From: Paenibacillus lemnae
GTDB lineage: Bacteria; Bacillota; Bacilli; Paenibacillales; Paenibacillaceae
NCBI RefSeq assembly: GCF_012933385.1
Contig: NZ_JABBPN010000015.1
Span: 1 to 64,000 of the forward strand
Length of the DNA stretch: 64,000 nt
Reading direction: 5' to 3'
The notes under the pieces: generated by a model
Database searches by the model: none
What the model was told of the DNA's origin: nothing
What the model saw: the letters and a program-made list of their open reading frames with translations, nothing else
Shown: positions 43,902 to 53,787 of the stretch, piece after piece
How the letters are laid out: every line of letters begins with the position of its first letter
How positions within the stretch are numbered: position 1 is the first letter of the stretch
Made by a program: the position numbers and the translations under genes

Positions 43902-46478
43902 ATGGAGCAGTTCAGGGATCGGCTTAGAGCGGTACAGGAGCAGCAGGATGGGCTGCTTAAGGAGTACAAAGCCTTGATCACAGAATATGAGAACAGCGAT
44001 TTGGTACACGAGAACGAAGTGTTGAAGATGCAGTATGAAGAGAACAAAGCGGCACTGGCCGAGCTTGACAGCCAGGCGGCAAAGCTGCGCCACGAGAACT
44101 CGGAGCTGCGGACTGCACTTGCAGAGCAGATTCTGGATGAGAAGCTGGGCATTCTGCGGGTATCGAAGGAGAAGCTGCAGACTTATTTTGCCTCTCAAAG
44201 CGACCGTTATCTGGACCGTCTGAGCGCTTTTGAACAGGAGACGAAGCAGCGCATTGAGAGCATGTACAAGGCAGCTGAGCATGAGCTGGGGAAAGACCGC
44301 ACCGAATTTACTTACATTCTGGATGAGGTGAAGCACAGGCTGGATGAGCGCATTGTACTGCGCAGAAAAGCAAGGAATGAGTCCCGGGACCAGCAGAATG
44401 AACTCATGCAGAGCCGGATGGATGATTTTGCATCGGAAGGGGTCAGCGAGGATACGATCCAGCGGCGCCGCAAGCAGAATGTGATTGAAATGAAGATCGG
44501 CCTCAACTGGATAAACCGCCTGGCCATTCTGCTGTTGATTCTGGCTGTAGGCGCAGGCTTCAGGTATACCTATTTAACCTGGTTCAACGGATATATGAAG
44601 GGCGCTGCCTTTTTCCTGCTCGGATTATTGATGCTGGGCGGAGGCGAGTGGATGTTCCGTAAAGGCAGAGGAACGTTTGCGCTTGGCGTGCTGGGCGGAG
44701 GCATCTCGGTTCTGTACGGCTCCGTGTTCTACAGTTATTTTTTGCTGGAGATTATCGGGCTCTATACCGGGCTTGGACTCTCCGTGCTTGTCACCGCTTC
44801 AGCCGTGCTGCTGTCTCTGAGGTATGAATCGCGGACGATCTGCTCGCTGGGTCTTGCCGGTGGATATCTGCCGTTATTCTCATACATAGGCGCGTTTGGT
44901 CTTGACGGTGCTGCCGTTTATGTCGCTATGGGTTATTTATTCCTGCTTAATCTGTTGATCCTGCTGATCTCACTGCGCAAGCGCTGGGTTGTGGTCAATT
45001 ACATCAGCTTCCTCTTCAATGTACCTTCGATGCTGCTGCTGGTTATTTTCGCGGACAGCGACGTTGCCAGCATGTTCTATGTCGTGCTGACCTTTGCGAT
45101 GTATCTCGGCATCACGCTCTGGTATCCGTTCAAATTCCGCCGCAAGCTGTCCTGGTGGGACTTCTCCCTGCTGGGCTGCAACACGGTCATCAGCTGTGTA
45201 ACCCTGTATTTTCTGTTTATGGATGCGGGGCTTGACGATTATAAGGGTGCGCTTGCTCTCGCCTTCTGTCTGATGTATCTCGGCCTCGGCCGGTTCGTAC
45301 AGAAGCAGATGCCGCAGGAAAAAGAAAGCCGGCTGCTGTTCTACTGCACCTCGCTGACCTTCGCCGTACTGCTGGTGCCCTTCCAGCTGGGGGCGGCGTG
45401 GTGGTCGATCGGCTGGCTGACTGAAGCCGTTCTGCTGACGGTATACGGGCTGCGCTGCGGCTTCAAGGGTGTGGAAAAAGCAGGCTGGGGAATTTTGATG
45501 TTATGCCTTGGCGCTTTTTTCATAGTGGATGTTCCTATGCAAACGGCCGCAAATAACACATTGTTCGCTGACATCCAACCTTATTTTGACCTGAAATATA
45601 CGTTTATAACGGCCGGGATGCTCATTGTAGCTGTGGTCTATGCGGTCCGTCATTCCCGGGAGGAAACACTGCTTCGCAGTACACCGTCTGAGGTAAAGCT
45701 GGCAGTAGGGTTCAAATATGCGGCACTGCTGAACTTCTATGCTTATATCGTCTATGAAGCGCTGACCTTATATGATCTGTACGTGCCGGGGGATCTTCGT
45801 CATTTCACCTTTTACAAACTGCTGCTGACGGCATTCCTTACTGTAGGATTGGCTTATGCGCTGCCTAAGGTCACGGTGCTTTATGATAAAATAGTCGGAT
45901 ACATGGTGCTGCTGCTGCGTGTGACCGGTTATGTCATTTGTATCAGCATCACGTTGGGCATGCCCGCCCTTCGGCCGGAGTTCGCAGACAATACAGCAGC
46001 CGATTATCTGGCGCTTGGGATGCTCATCCTGTTCAATGTGTTTGTCTGGTTCAGCGGAGGGGGACTGCTGCGCAGGACGATACAGCGTGATTACGGTAAC
46101 ATGGAGCTGTATCCGGTCATTATGGGACTGTACCTGCTGGTCAGTGTCACAGCTTCGATGGGTGTACAGCTGCAGCTCAGGGATGGCGGTCTGGCTTACA
46201 GCCTGGTATATCTGCTGCTGGCAGCGTTGTTCATTATGTACGGCTTCCGCAGCAGATACGTATATATCCGGCGGTTTGGCCTCATGCTGTCCCTGTTTGC
46301 AACAGGCAAGCTGCTGCTCTATGATCTCAGCCAGCTGGGCCTCGGCAGCAAAATTATCGCCTACTTCACCTTCGGGATCTGCCTGCTCGGCATTTCTTAT
46401 CTGTATCAGAAGGTATCGAACAAAATGGAAGAGACTTATGCCAAGGAAGAGCAAAATCCGGCAGGGAAAGGAGTATAA
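43902..46478 (+). CDS. DUF2339 polytopic membrane protein with coiled-coil N-terminus
   Basis: An 858-residue protein. Residues 1-200 are charged, helical and Glu/Lys/Gln-rich, predicted coiled coil (NEVLKMQYEENKAALAELDS). The rest contains some 20 hydrophobic segments, beginning GLNWINRLAILLLILAVGAG and FALGVLGGGISVLYGSVFYS, the hallmark of DUF2339. The family is widespread but has no established function; an envelope role is often assumed. GGGAGGCG precedes the ATG. Confidence 0.82.
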   Translation: MEQFRDRLRAVQEQQDGLLKEYKALITEYENSDLVHENEVLKMQYEENKAALAELDSQAAKLRHENSELRTALAEQILDEKLGILRVSKEKLQTYFASQSDRYLDRLSAFEQETKQRIESMYKAAEHELGKDRTEFTYILDEVKHRLDERIVLRRKARNESRDQQNELMQSRMDDFASEGVSEDTIQRRRKQNVIEMKIGLNWINRLAILLLILAVGAGFRYTYLTWFNGYMKGAAFFLLGLLMLGGGEWMFRKGRGTFALGVLGGGISVLYGSVFYSYFLLEIIGLYTGLGLSVLVTASAVLLSLRYESRTICSLGLAGGYLPLFSYIGAFGLDGAAVYVAMGYLFLLNLLILLISLRKRWVVVNYISFLFNVPSMLLLVIFADSDVASMFYVVLTFAMYLGITLWYPFKFRRKLSWWDFSLLGCNTVISCVTLYFLFMDAGLDDYKGALALAFCLMYLGLGRFVQKQMPQEKESRLLFYCTSLTFAVLLVPFQLGAAWWSIGWLTEAVLLTVYGLRCGFKGVEKAGWGILMLCLGAFFIVDVPMQTAANNTLFADIQPYFDLKYTFITAGMLIVAVVYAVRHSREETLLRSTPSEVKLAVGFKYAALLNFYAYIVYEALTLYDLYVPGDLRHFTFYKLLLTAFLTVGLAYALPKVTVLYDKIVGYMVLLLRVTGYVICISITLGMPALRPEFADNTAADYLALGMLILFNVFVWFSGGGLLRRTIQRDYGNMELYPVIMGLYLLVSVTASMGVQLQLRDGGLAYSLVYLLLAALFIMYGFRSRYVYIRRFGLMLSLFATGKLLLYDLSQLGLGSKIIAYFTFGICLLGISYLYQKVSNKMEETYAKEEQNPAGKGV

Positions 46479-46481
46479 CCT

Positions 46482-47197
46482 ATGTATGCCACTTATATAT
46501 TTGATTTATACGGCACACTGATTGACATTGAGACCGATGAGGAGGCGCCGGAGGTATGGAACCGGCTGGGCTTTCATTTCGGCTATCATGGCATGAACAT
46601 TGCAGGGGGCTGAGCTAAAGGAACGATTCCTGGCAGAGCGCGACAGCCAGCTGGCTGAGGCTGCAAGGAGCTGCCAGTTTCCCGATTTTGTGATGGAAGA
46701 GGTCTTCCGGGCGGTTGCCCGGGATTTGGGGGGGGCATCCTGAGGAAGCCTGGCTGCAGGAGACCGTGAGATGACTGCGGACGTTATCAATGATTCATAT
46801 CTCCCTCTATGAGGGGGTTGCCGAAATTCTACAGCGCCTGCGCTCTGGCGGAAAGAGGGTCTTCCTGCTCTCCAACGGCCAGAAGACTTTCGTGGAAGCG
46901 GAGCTGCGTATGCTGGGCATTCTGCATATGTTCGATGGCATAGCTATTTCCTCTGAGGCCGGCGTCAGCAAGCCGGATCCTTTGTTTTACCGCTATTTAA
47001 CCGACACTTACGGTGCAGATCTCCACTCTGCCGTGATGATAGGGAATGATCCGTGGACCGATATGGCAGGAGCGGAAGCTGTAGGAATCGATTCCTGTTA
47101 CATTCAGACGGCTTCTTCACCCCGCGGCATCCCGGTGAAGAGTGCCTTTCAGATCCTGGACGGCAACCTGCGCAGCATTCCCGGCTGGGACCGGTAG
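46482..47197 (+). pseudogene. HAD-family hydrolase with frameshifts in G-runs and a stop codon
   Basis: It begins well (AAGGAG, then MYATYIFDLYGTLIDIETDE with motif I), but runs into TGA after a G5 run at 46605-46609. The next frame (AELKERFLAERDSQLAEAAR) ends after a G8 run (46728-46735). The third frame carries HPEEAWLQETVR, an in-frame TGA at 46772-46774, and then the intact C-terminal half with FLLSNGQ, SKPDPLF and VMIGNDPWTDMAGA. At least three lesions are present. Translation of the distal half from the ATG at 46790 cannot give a complete enzyme. Confidence 0.8.
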
Positions 47198-47227
47198 CTC
47201 TCACGCCACCTGAAAGGAGTTGATCCT

Positions 47228-47617
47228 GTGAATCGAATCGTCCTTTTCCTTGTTCTGCTGCTTCTACTGACTTCCTGCTCAGACCAATCGACTTCCAGGC
47301 AAGCACCGCAGCCTATAGGAAACCCAACTGCTGAAAAGGTACTCCAGCAGCATGCTGACGCTGATCTGTTCATGGTTCAGGATCTGGTGTACATCCTGGC
47401 GGATCCTGACTCCTGGGTGCAGGAAGAAGAACTGGGTCCGCTTGAGGAGGTCGGTAAAATTCAAGAGATGTATGATCCAGCCAAGCCTTTTGTTAACTAC
47501 ATGGCCACCAAGCTTCCAGCAGGCACGACCATCTATGCCGACTCCTCGCACAGTTCATTTCTTGTTGTCCTTAAGGACGGAAAAGAAGCCCGGTATCTCG
47601 GCCTGGTCGAAGGATAA
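47228..47617 (+). CDS. Small lipoprotein, unknown
   Basis: A 129-residue lipoprotein with signal IVLFLVLLLLLTSC and a soluble part (HADADLFMVQDLVYILADPD, YDPAKPFVNYMATKLPAGTT, FLVVLKDGKEARYLGLVEG). Starts at GTG with AAGGAG 8 nt upstream. Similar small Bacillales lipoproteins have no assigned role. Its last codons overlap the terminator stem. Confidence 0.7.
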   Translation: MNRIVLFLVLLLLLTSCSDQSTSRQAPQPIGNPTAEKVLQQHADADLFMVQDLVYILADPDSWVQEEELGPLEEVGKIQEMYDPAKPFVNYMATKLPAGTTIYADSSHSSFLVVLKDGKEARYLGLVEG

Positions 47618-47639
47618 CCAGGGAAATACGGGCTTCTTT
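47582..47639. terminator. Bidirectional terminator overlapping the lipoprotein 3' end
   Basis: Outer arms AAAGAAGCCCG and CGGGCTTCTTT enclose an inner stem CCTGGT/ACCAGG. The upstream arm is inside the coding region. It lies between the convergent lipoprotein gene and opuD. Confidence 0.8.
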
Positions 47640-47664
47640 GATATTTAATCATGCAAACGAGTCA

Positions 47665-49224
47665 TCACTTCCGATTCTTGTTAGCCTCTTCTTCGAGCCG
47701 TTTGAATCGTTTGAGATCCGCTTTACGAATCGGGAGCGGCTCGCCTTTAAACATGCGGATAACCGCAGCGATTAACAGCAGCAGAATGATAGTAAACGGC
47801 AGTGCCGAGATGAGGGAAGCCGTCTGCAGCGCTTCAAGTCCTCCCGTGTAGATCAGCACCCCGGCGATGGCCGCCATCAGCATACCCCATACGATTTTCA
47901 CGTAAAACGGAGGGTTCAGGCTTCCGGATGTTGTCATACTCGACAGCATGTATGTGGCCGAATCGGCTGAAGTGATCAGGAACGTCAGAATGAGAATGAT
48001 CGACAGCACCGATACGATTCCCGTAAACGGCAGATTGTTCAATAATTCAAACAGAGCGGTGGAAACATCATTGTTCACAGCCGTGGCGATGCCTGCATTT
48101 TGATTCAGATCCAGCCACAGCGCTGTCCCGCCGAATACGGCCATCCAGACACATGCAATCAGAGGCGGCACGACCATGACGCCCAGGATAAACTCCCGTA
48201 CGGAACGCCCTCTAGACACACGCGCCACAAAAGCGCCGACGAACGGCGACCATGCAATCGCCCAGGCCCAGTAAAAGATCGTCCACTTACGGACCCACTC
48301 CCCGCCGGCATAAGGCTGCAGACGCAGGCTGTATTGGATGAAATTCGAAAAGTAATCCCCAATCGCCAGGGTAAAGGTCTCCAGAATGAACACGCTCGGA
48401 CCGGCAAAAAACACAAAGATCATAAAAGCAAATGCCATCGTCAGATTGAGATTGCTCAGATATTTAATTCCCTTATCCAGCCCTGTGGTAGAGGAAATCA
48501 TATAGCAGATAAAAATCACACCCAGCACACCGATTTGCAGTAAGGGCGTATTGCCCCATCCTGTCATCGAACCGAGTCCGCCGCCCATCTGCAGCACGCC
48601 CATGCCGACCGAAGTAGCAACGCCCATTACGGTCGCAATCACCGCGAGGATATCAATGATATTTTTGACAACAGGTTTCTTCCCCGTGATCGGCTCCAGT
48701 GCCGTGGACACGAGTCCATCTTTTTTCTTGCGGAACTGGAAAAAGGCAATCACCAGCCCCACCAGCGCGAATACCGACCACTGGCTGATCCCGAAGTGGA
48801 AAAATGCATAGCCCATCGCGACCCGTGCGGCCTGCGTCGATTGTGTTTCCATTCCAACAAAAGGAGGAGTGTAAAAATGCGTCATCGGCTCCGCTACACC
48901 CCAGAATACTAGCCCGACTCCAAAGCCTGCAGAGAACAGCATCCCGATCCACGTGAAAAAGGGATAGTCCGGCTTCTGCTGGTCATTCTCTCCCAGACGG
49001 ATTCCACCGTATTTACTGACCGCCACCCCAAAGAGAAACACGATAATAATAAAAATAGATAACAGATAGAACCAGCCAAAATAATTGGTCGTCAGATTAA
49101 ACAAATACGTTGCCGCATTCCCGAACGCATCAGGCACGACCGCTCCCAAAATCGCTAAAACGCCAATCACTAATGCCGATACGGTAAACACCACATTTTT
49201 AAACAATCTTGCTCCCAATTGCAT
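47665..49224 (-). CDS. opuD: Glycine betaine transporter, BCCT family
   Basis: An approximately 519-residue, 12-helix secondary transporter for glycine betaine and related osmolytes. Family marks are FSAGFGVGLVFWGVAEPMTH, the Trp-rich WTIFYWAWAIAWSPFVGAFV with ARVSRGRSVREF, and SADSATYMLSSMTT. The start is uncertain: ATG at 49224, GTG at 49227, or TTG at 49218 (8 nt after GGAG). Sodium-coupled uptake and osmotic control are family knowledge. It stands alone. Confidence 0.93.
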   Translation of the reverse strand: MQLGARLFKNVVFTVSALVIGVLAILGAVVPDAFGNAATYLFNLTTNYFGWFYLLSIFIIIVFLFGVAVSKYGGIRLGENDQQKPDYPFFTWIGMLFSAGFGVGLVFWGVAEPMTHFYTPPFVGMETQSTQAARVAMGYAFFHFGISQWSVFALVGLVIAFFQFRKKKDGLVSTALEPITGKKPVVKNIIDILAVIATVMGVATSVGMGVLQMGGGLGSMTGWGNTPLLQIGVLGVIFICYMISSTTGLDKGIKYLSNLNLTMAFAFMIFVFFAGPSVFILETFTLAIGDYFSNFIQYSLRLQPYAGGEWVRKWTIFYWAWAIAWSPFVGAFVARVSRGRSVREFILGVMVVPPLIACVWMAVFGGTALWLDLNQNAGIATAVNNDVSTALFELLNNLPFTGIVSVLSIILILTFLITSADSATYMLSSMTTSGSLNPPFYVKIVWGMLMAAIAGVLIYTGGLEALQTASLISALPFTIILLLLIAAVIRMFKGEPLPIRKADLKRFKRLEEEANKNRK

Positions 49225-49342
49225 CACTCCAAGCTTATGTAGTAGCGTCCTGCCTCCTCATTATTTCCCAAGGTGGCCGGATCTCATGTAACCATGCTTC
49301 GTAAATTTACAAAGGGATCAGCAGTTATGTATGTATATAAAC

Positions 49343-49372
49343 AAAAAAGCCGCCCCTTAATACAGGCAGCTT
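49343..49372 (-). terminator. Terminator after the methyltransferase gene
   Basis: Minus strand arms AAGCTGCC and GGCGGCTT (one G-U) with a 10-nt loop and a T6 run. It closes the TerB-BrxD-BrxHI-methyltransferase direction. Confidence 0.85.
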
Positions 49373-49385
49373 GCTAACTTTTAGG

Positions 49386-50168
49386 CTATCTCTTCCGAAT
49401 GACCAGCATGCTGTTCGCATGACGTAAAAACTCATACGGCACTACTCGTTCTTCTACCTGTAAGCCCGCGGCAGAAAGCTCCGATTTCAGCATATCCACA
49501 TATTCACACCGGGTTCCGGTCAGATCCACCAGCGGAAAAATCCTGACTTCATGTGAGGCAACCCGAATGAGCTCATTCACAGTCTTCCTATGAAAATCCA
49601 GATCCAGCCGGTCCCCATACATGAACAAGAAATGCGCCGATACAATCAGATCAAACCGCTTATCCTGAAAGGGCAGCGACGGCAGAACTGCTGGAACATA
49701 ACGTTCCGGGCGATTTTTCATATCACGGATACAATGCTCTAGTGCACTGTACCGATGTTTGCCGAGCCCCTGCACATCCCCGTAAAAGTCCCACAGAAAC
49801 AAGTCTTTGGCGTCTTCCATCGTGTCCAGCGCATGGGCAATGCCTGCCAGACCTTTGGTTTCCAGATCATCCGGTGCATGGTCGTAGGCAATATCGCATG
49901 ACATGATATCCAGACCCTGCTGCCCCCCTACTGCTGTGAAGGAGCATGCTCCTGAGGGACAGTCCAGAATAGACTTCCCTTCCAGATCCTCATGCTGCAG
50001 ATCGAACATCTGCATATATTCTTCAAACGTACGGCCGATAAAAATAATGCGTTCCAGTTCCTGCTTAGGCTTGGACGTTCGTCCCCTGCCACGCGTGCGG
50101 AGCCCATTCGCTGCCGTCAAATTCGTACCTTTTTTGTCTTTCCCTTGGCTCATCTCTTCTACACTCAT
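49386..50168 (-). CDS. SAM-dependent methyltransferase downstream of the helicase
   Basis: A 260-residue class I methyltransferase: basic N-terminus (GLRTRGRGRTSKPKQELERI), motif I-like SILDCPSGACSFTAVGGQQG, the acidic loop CDIAYDHAP, LPFQDKRFDLIVSAHFLFMY and SHEVRIFPLVDLTGTRCEYV. GxGxG is replaced by CPSGACSF. Its target is unknown; the sequence lacks the NPPY or DPPY motif of DNA amino-methyltransferases. It starts 65 bp after the helicase stop with no terminator between and is followed by one, so it may be the fourth gene of that operon. Confidence 0.8.
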   Translation of the reverse strand: MSVEEMSQGKDKKGTNLTAANGLRTRGRGRTSKPKQELERIIFIGRTFEEYMQMFDLQHEDLEGKSILDCPSGACSFTAVGGQQGLDIMSCDIAYDHAPDDLETKGLAGIAHALDTMEDAKDLFLWDFYGDVQGLGKHRYSALEHCIRDMKNRPERYVPAVLPSLPFQDKRFDLIVSAHFLFMYGDRLDLDFHRKTVNELIRVASHEVRIFPLVDLTGTRCEYVDMLKSELSAAGLQVEERVVPYEFLRHANSMLVIRKR

Positions 50169-50233
50169 CTCAGCTCACCTCAACTCATACATTTGGCAAA
50201 GGACACCACCGGTGTCCGCACCTTCATTCCATT

Positions 50234-52429
50234 CTATTCTCTTCTCAAAGCATATGCCAGCCCTTCCAGGTCCAGACCGTCCACCGCAAAAGCCCTCCGT
50301 ACAAGCTCAGGAGCCACAAATTCGTCGTACTTGCCCAAATAAGGCGCTTCCTTGTGATCGAGCAGGGATTCCGGACCCGCCACGAGACATTCATCCAGCT
50401 CCCGCGCGATCTCATCCATCAGATGCTCCGGTGCCGTCTTACCGGCTACGACCATGTAATACGGCTCCATCGGTACGATGGACCGCAGCGACAGACTGCC
50501 GGCCAGGTTATGCTTCAGCAGCCGCTCCAGCGTGCGGAAGGGCTTGCTGCCTGCCCACGGCAGGATAAACAGCGAATCGCCGCCTGCGGGAATGACTGTG
50601 CTTTTGAGCAGACCGCTCTCCCGCGCAAGGCGCCTTGCACGCTCCAGCCGGTTCACCGCGCCGGGTGCCAAATATGGATAAATGGTGCTGTCGTCCAGGA
50701 TTTCGCGCATTTTACGGACGACGCGGGTATGAATGTCACCGCCCGCTCCAAGCCAAAGCGTATCCACTTTCCCTTTGGAGGATTTCACATACAAGGCCTT
50801 ATGCCGCGTATCGACTTCTTCCACCTTCCACAGCTTGCCTGCCAGGGAGAAACAGTATCCCGGCGGCGGCACCGTCGTGATGGAACCGATCTCCTCCGAT
50901 CCGTTGTATACGACATGCTCTTCGTCGTCCTTGAACACCGCATAGAATCGGAAATTGTTCACGATACGCTCCCCGGTCAGGCCTATAATGAGCGGTCCTT
51001 CATCTGTCCGCTGAATATGATCGGTTTGCAGCAGATAATTCAGGAAATCTCTATACTCCTCTGCCGTAAAGTCTTGAAATGCTGGCAGTGTCAGCACGGC
51101 CCGAGCCAGTTCGGCCGGCTCTGCTTCGCCCATGCTCTTCAGAATGCTCATGGTCTGGTGGTACAGCAGCCCCACCGGCTTCTGCCGCAAACTCAGCGGC
51201 TCCACCCACTTCTCGCGCACATAAAGCTCGATCACCGCAATGGCCCGCAGCAGCATCCAGGGCATCCGCGCAGGCAGCTGGGCGGTTTCGTCCTCTTCCT
51301 CCGGACAGAGGAACATCATCTCGGATGCCTGTCCCCGGCGGCCCGAGCGGCCAAGCCGCTGCACAAAGCTGGAGCAGCTGTAGGGTGCGCCAAGCTGCAC
51401 AACCCGCTCCAGCTCCCCAAGGTCTATGCCCAGCTCCAGTGTCAGCGTCGCCGCAGCTACAGCAGGCCCCGGCCCGCTGCGCAGCGCGGCCTCCGCCTCT
51501 TCCCTCAGCATCGCCGAAATACTGCCATGATGGACATGGTAGACGTCCGGCTCCTGGCGTTTTGCCGCCACACGGCGCATTTCCAGTGTGGTAAGCTCGG
51601 CATCGGAGCGGCTGTTGGTGAAGATCAGAGCTTTTTTCTGATGAGTTGTGTCGTATACGAAATCATAATACGCTTTTCGCGCATGCTCCAGCTGCTCTGC
51701 CTTCTTCTCGTCACGTGCATCCGGAAATGAAAAATGCTCCACACTGATCCGCAGCTTCCGCCCTCCCTGCGGGGAGACGACCTCTACAGATGCCTGCGTT
51801 CCCGCTGCCAGCCATCCTGCCGCCGTTTCATAATCGCTCAACGTCGCTGACAAGCCGATTCGCCGCGGCGAACAGGACGCCATCCGCTCGATCCGGGTCA
51901 GCTGACTCAGCACTTGAATTCCCCGGTCAGCACCCATAAAGGCATGCACCTCATCGACAATGACATATCTCAAATCATGAAACAGTGCCGGAATCGAGTT
52001 AGGACGATTCATCAGCAGCCCCTCCAGTGATTCCGGGGTAATCTGCAGCACACCGGAGGGATGCTGCATCAGCTTCGTTTTCTCGTCCTGGGATACATCG
52101 CCGTGCCAGTGCCATACCGGCACCTCGCCTTCACGCAGCAGCTCCTTGATCCGCTCAAACTGATCATTGATGAGCGCCTTCAGCGGACCGATATATAGAA
52201 TGCCGACCGACTCACAAGGACGTTCGTACAGCTCGGTTAACGCTGGAAAAAAAGCGGCTTCCGTCTTGCCTGAAGCTGTCCCGGAAGCGATCAGCAGGTG
52301 GCTTGGCGTATCCATCAGCACACGGCAGGCTTCCACCTGGGCTTCGCGGAGGGTATCCCATTTCTTTCGGTAAATATACTCGCGAATAAAGGGCGCCAGT
52401 CTGGAAAACGGATTGCCGCCGCCGCTCAC
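50234..52429 (-). CDS. Lhr/BrxHI-like superfamily 2 helicase
   Basis: A 731-residue helicase. Motif I is IASGTASGKTEAAF (residues 47-60), motif II is DEVH (159-162), motif III is SAT (194-196), the Lhr-type VHHGSIS is at 299-305, and motif VI is QRLGRSGRRG (357-366). The C-terminal 350 residues are an uncharacterised Lhr-core-like extension. The family matches the BREX-associated helicase BrxHI. The GTG start overlaps the ATPase stop (GTGA) behind GGAG. DNA or RNA translocation is expected, probably loaded by the upstream ATPase (inference). Confidence 0.88.
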   Translation of the reverse strand: MSGGGNPFSRLAPFIREYIYRKKWDTLREAQVEACRVLMDTPSHLLIASGTASGKTEAAFFPALTELYERPCESVGILYIGPLKALINDQFERIKELLREGEVPVWHWHGDVSQDEKTKLMQHPSGVLQITPESLEGLLMNRPNSIPALFHDLRYVIVDEVHAFMGADRGIQVLSQLTRIERMASCSPRRIGLSATLSDYETAAGWLAAGTQASVEVVSPQGGRKLRISVEHFSFPDARDEKKAEQLEHARKAYYDFVYDTTHQKKALIFTNSRSDAELTTLEMRRVAAKRQEPDVYHVHHGSISAMLREEAEAALRSGPGPAVAAATLTLELGIDLGELERVVQLGAPYSCSSFVQRLGRSGRRGQASEMMFLCPEEEDETAQLPARMPWMLLRAIAVIELYVREKWVEPLSLRQKPVGLLYHQTMSILKSMGEAEPAELARAVLTLPAFQDFTAEEYRDFLNYLLQTDHIQRTDEGPLIIGLTGERIVNNFRFYAVFKDDEEHVVYNGSEEIGSITTVPPPGYCFSLAGKLWKVEEVDTRHKALYVKSSKGKVDTLWLGAGGDIHTRVVRKMREILDDSTIYPYLAPGAVNRLERARRLARESGLLKSTVIPAGGDSLFILPWAGSKPFRTLERLLKHNLAGSLSLRSIVPMEPYYMVVAGKTAPEHLMDEIARELDECLVAGPESLLDHKEAPYLGKYDEFVAPELVRRAFAVDGLDLEGLAYALRRE

Positions 52430-53781
52430 AGCTCAAACTCCGCAAGGAAATCATCCGTTTTATCCTGTTCCTGACTCTTGCCCCCGGCAGCACCGCTGGA
52501 CTTCACCGCCTGCTCTGCCATCGCCGCCCGCTCACCCAGCAGGGTATCAAAATCACTCCCCGGATGCTGATGCAGCGTATGCAGCAGGTCCATGAAATCG
52601 CGGACAACTTCCCGCGGCGTCAGCAGCTCATCTGCACCCAGCCGGTTCACCGCATTTTGCATAAAAGTAATCAGCTGATCATCCGCAAGCCTGACCTCGT
52701 AGCCGTAATGAAGGGCATGAATATCCCGCAGCTTTTGCAGCAGGATCAGAATTTCCTCATGGGACAACATGTCCAGCTTCAGAATTGGAGAGGAATAAGT
52801 CCGGTAAGCCTGTGATCCATACCGCCCGTCGATCAGGCGTGAACGCAGGGCATCATAGCTGAACAGCCCCCGGCGCTCATCTTCCACGAACTGGGGGGTG
52901 CCGCCCATCAGAATGCCCAGATGCTGCGCTTTACCCTGCATCGTATCGTTAAACATCGTCAGCAGCTTCTCGTAGTTGCTGTGGCGGGAGACGGTGTTGG
53001 TGATTTTGTAGAGATTCACGCCTTCGTCGATAAACAGCAGCAGACCCTTATAGCCGATCGCCGCGGCAAATTCAGCCCACAGCTTAATGTAGTCATACCA
53101 GCTGTCATCATCAATGATCACGCCAACCCCCAGGTCCCTGCGTGCCTCGGTCTTGGTTGGATACTCGCCCCGCAGCCAGCGGAGCGCCATCTGCTTCTTG
53201 TCGTCATCGCCCAGCTTGTATCCATTCCAGTACGATGCCATCACCTTCGCAAAATCAAACCCGTGAACCAGGCTCTGCATACCTCCGGTCACTTCAAAAA
53301 TCCGCTGTTCCACCCGCAGATTCAGCGAAGGGTCATCCGAAGTCAGCCCTTCGCTCTGCATAATGGACTGCTGAATCGCCGCGATCCACTTCTGGAGAAT
53401 CATCTCCAGGGCACCGCCGTCTGGACGTGTACGGGTGGACAGGTGAGTCATCAGCTCGCGATACGTGCCAAGCCCCTGACCTTTGGTTCCGACAAGGCGC
53501 CGCTCTGGCGAAAGATCGGCATCCGCCACCACAAAATCCCGATCCATGGCATAGTTGCGGATGATCTGGAGCAGAAAGCTTTTACCGCTGCCGTAGCGTC
53601 CGCTGATCAGCCGAAATGCTGCACCGCCTTCAGCAATATTATCCATATCCTGCACAATGGCCTCCACCTCAGGCTTGCGCCCCACCGCAATATGCTCCAG
53701 CCCGACACGGGGCACAACACCCGCGGTCAGTGAATTCATCAAAGCCGTGGTCAGGCGTTTGGGTATTTTCAGTTCAGCCAC
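52426..53781 (-). CDS. BrxD-like P-loop ATPase (DUF2791)
   Basis: A 451-residue ATPase of the BREX BrxD/DUF2791 group, related to Orc/Cdc6-like AAA+ loaders. Walker A is SGRYGSGKS (60-68) and Walker B is LLLFIDEG (247-254); TNTVSRHSNYEKLLTMFNDT and LGILMGGTPQFVEDERRGLF resemble sensor regions. The C-terminus is a disordered tail ending FLAEFEL. GTG start with GAGGTGATG upstream, 6 bp after the TerB gene. No pglX, pglZ or other core BREX gene occurs in the window. Confidence 0.88.
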   Translation of the reverse strand: MAELKIPKRLTTALMNSLTAGVVPRVGLEHIAVGRKPEVEAIVQDMDNIAEGGAAFRLISGRYGSGKSFLLQIIRNYAMDRDFVVADADLSPERRLVGTKGQGLGTYRELMTHLSTRTRPDGGALEMILQKWIAAIQQSIMQSEGLTSDDPSLNLRVEQRIFEVTGGMQSLVHGFDFAKVMASYWNGYKLGDDDKKQMALRWLRGEYPTKTEARRDLGVGVIIDDDSWYDYIKLWAEFAAAIGYKGLLLFIDEGVNLYKITNTVSRHSNYEKLLTMFNDTMQGKAQHLGILMGGTPQFVEDERRGLFSYDALRSRLIDGRYGSQAYRTYSSPILKLDMLSHEEILILLQKLRDIHALHYGYEVRLADDQLITFMQNAVNRLGADELLTPREVVRDFMDLLHTLHQHPGSDFDTLLGERAAMAEQAVKSSGAAGGKSQEQDKTDDFLAEFEL

Positions 53782-53787
53782 TTCTCA

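Noticed and set aside
50354..51730. Plus-strand 458-codon frame opposite the helicase gene
   Set aside because: Antisense shadow of the Lhr/BrxHI-like helicase, whose motifs are complete on the minus strand.
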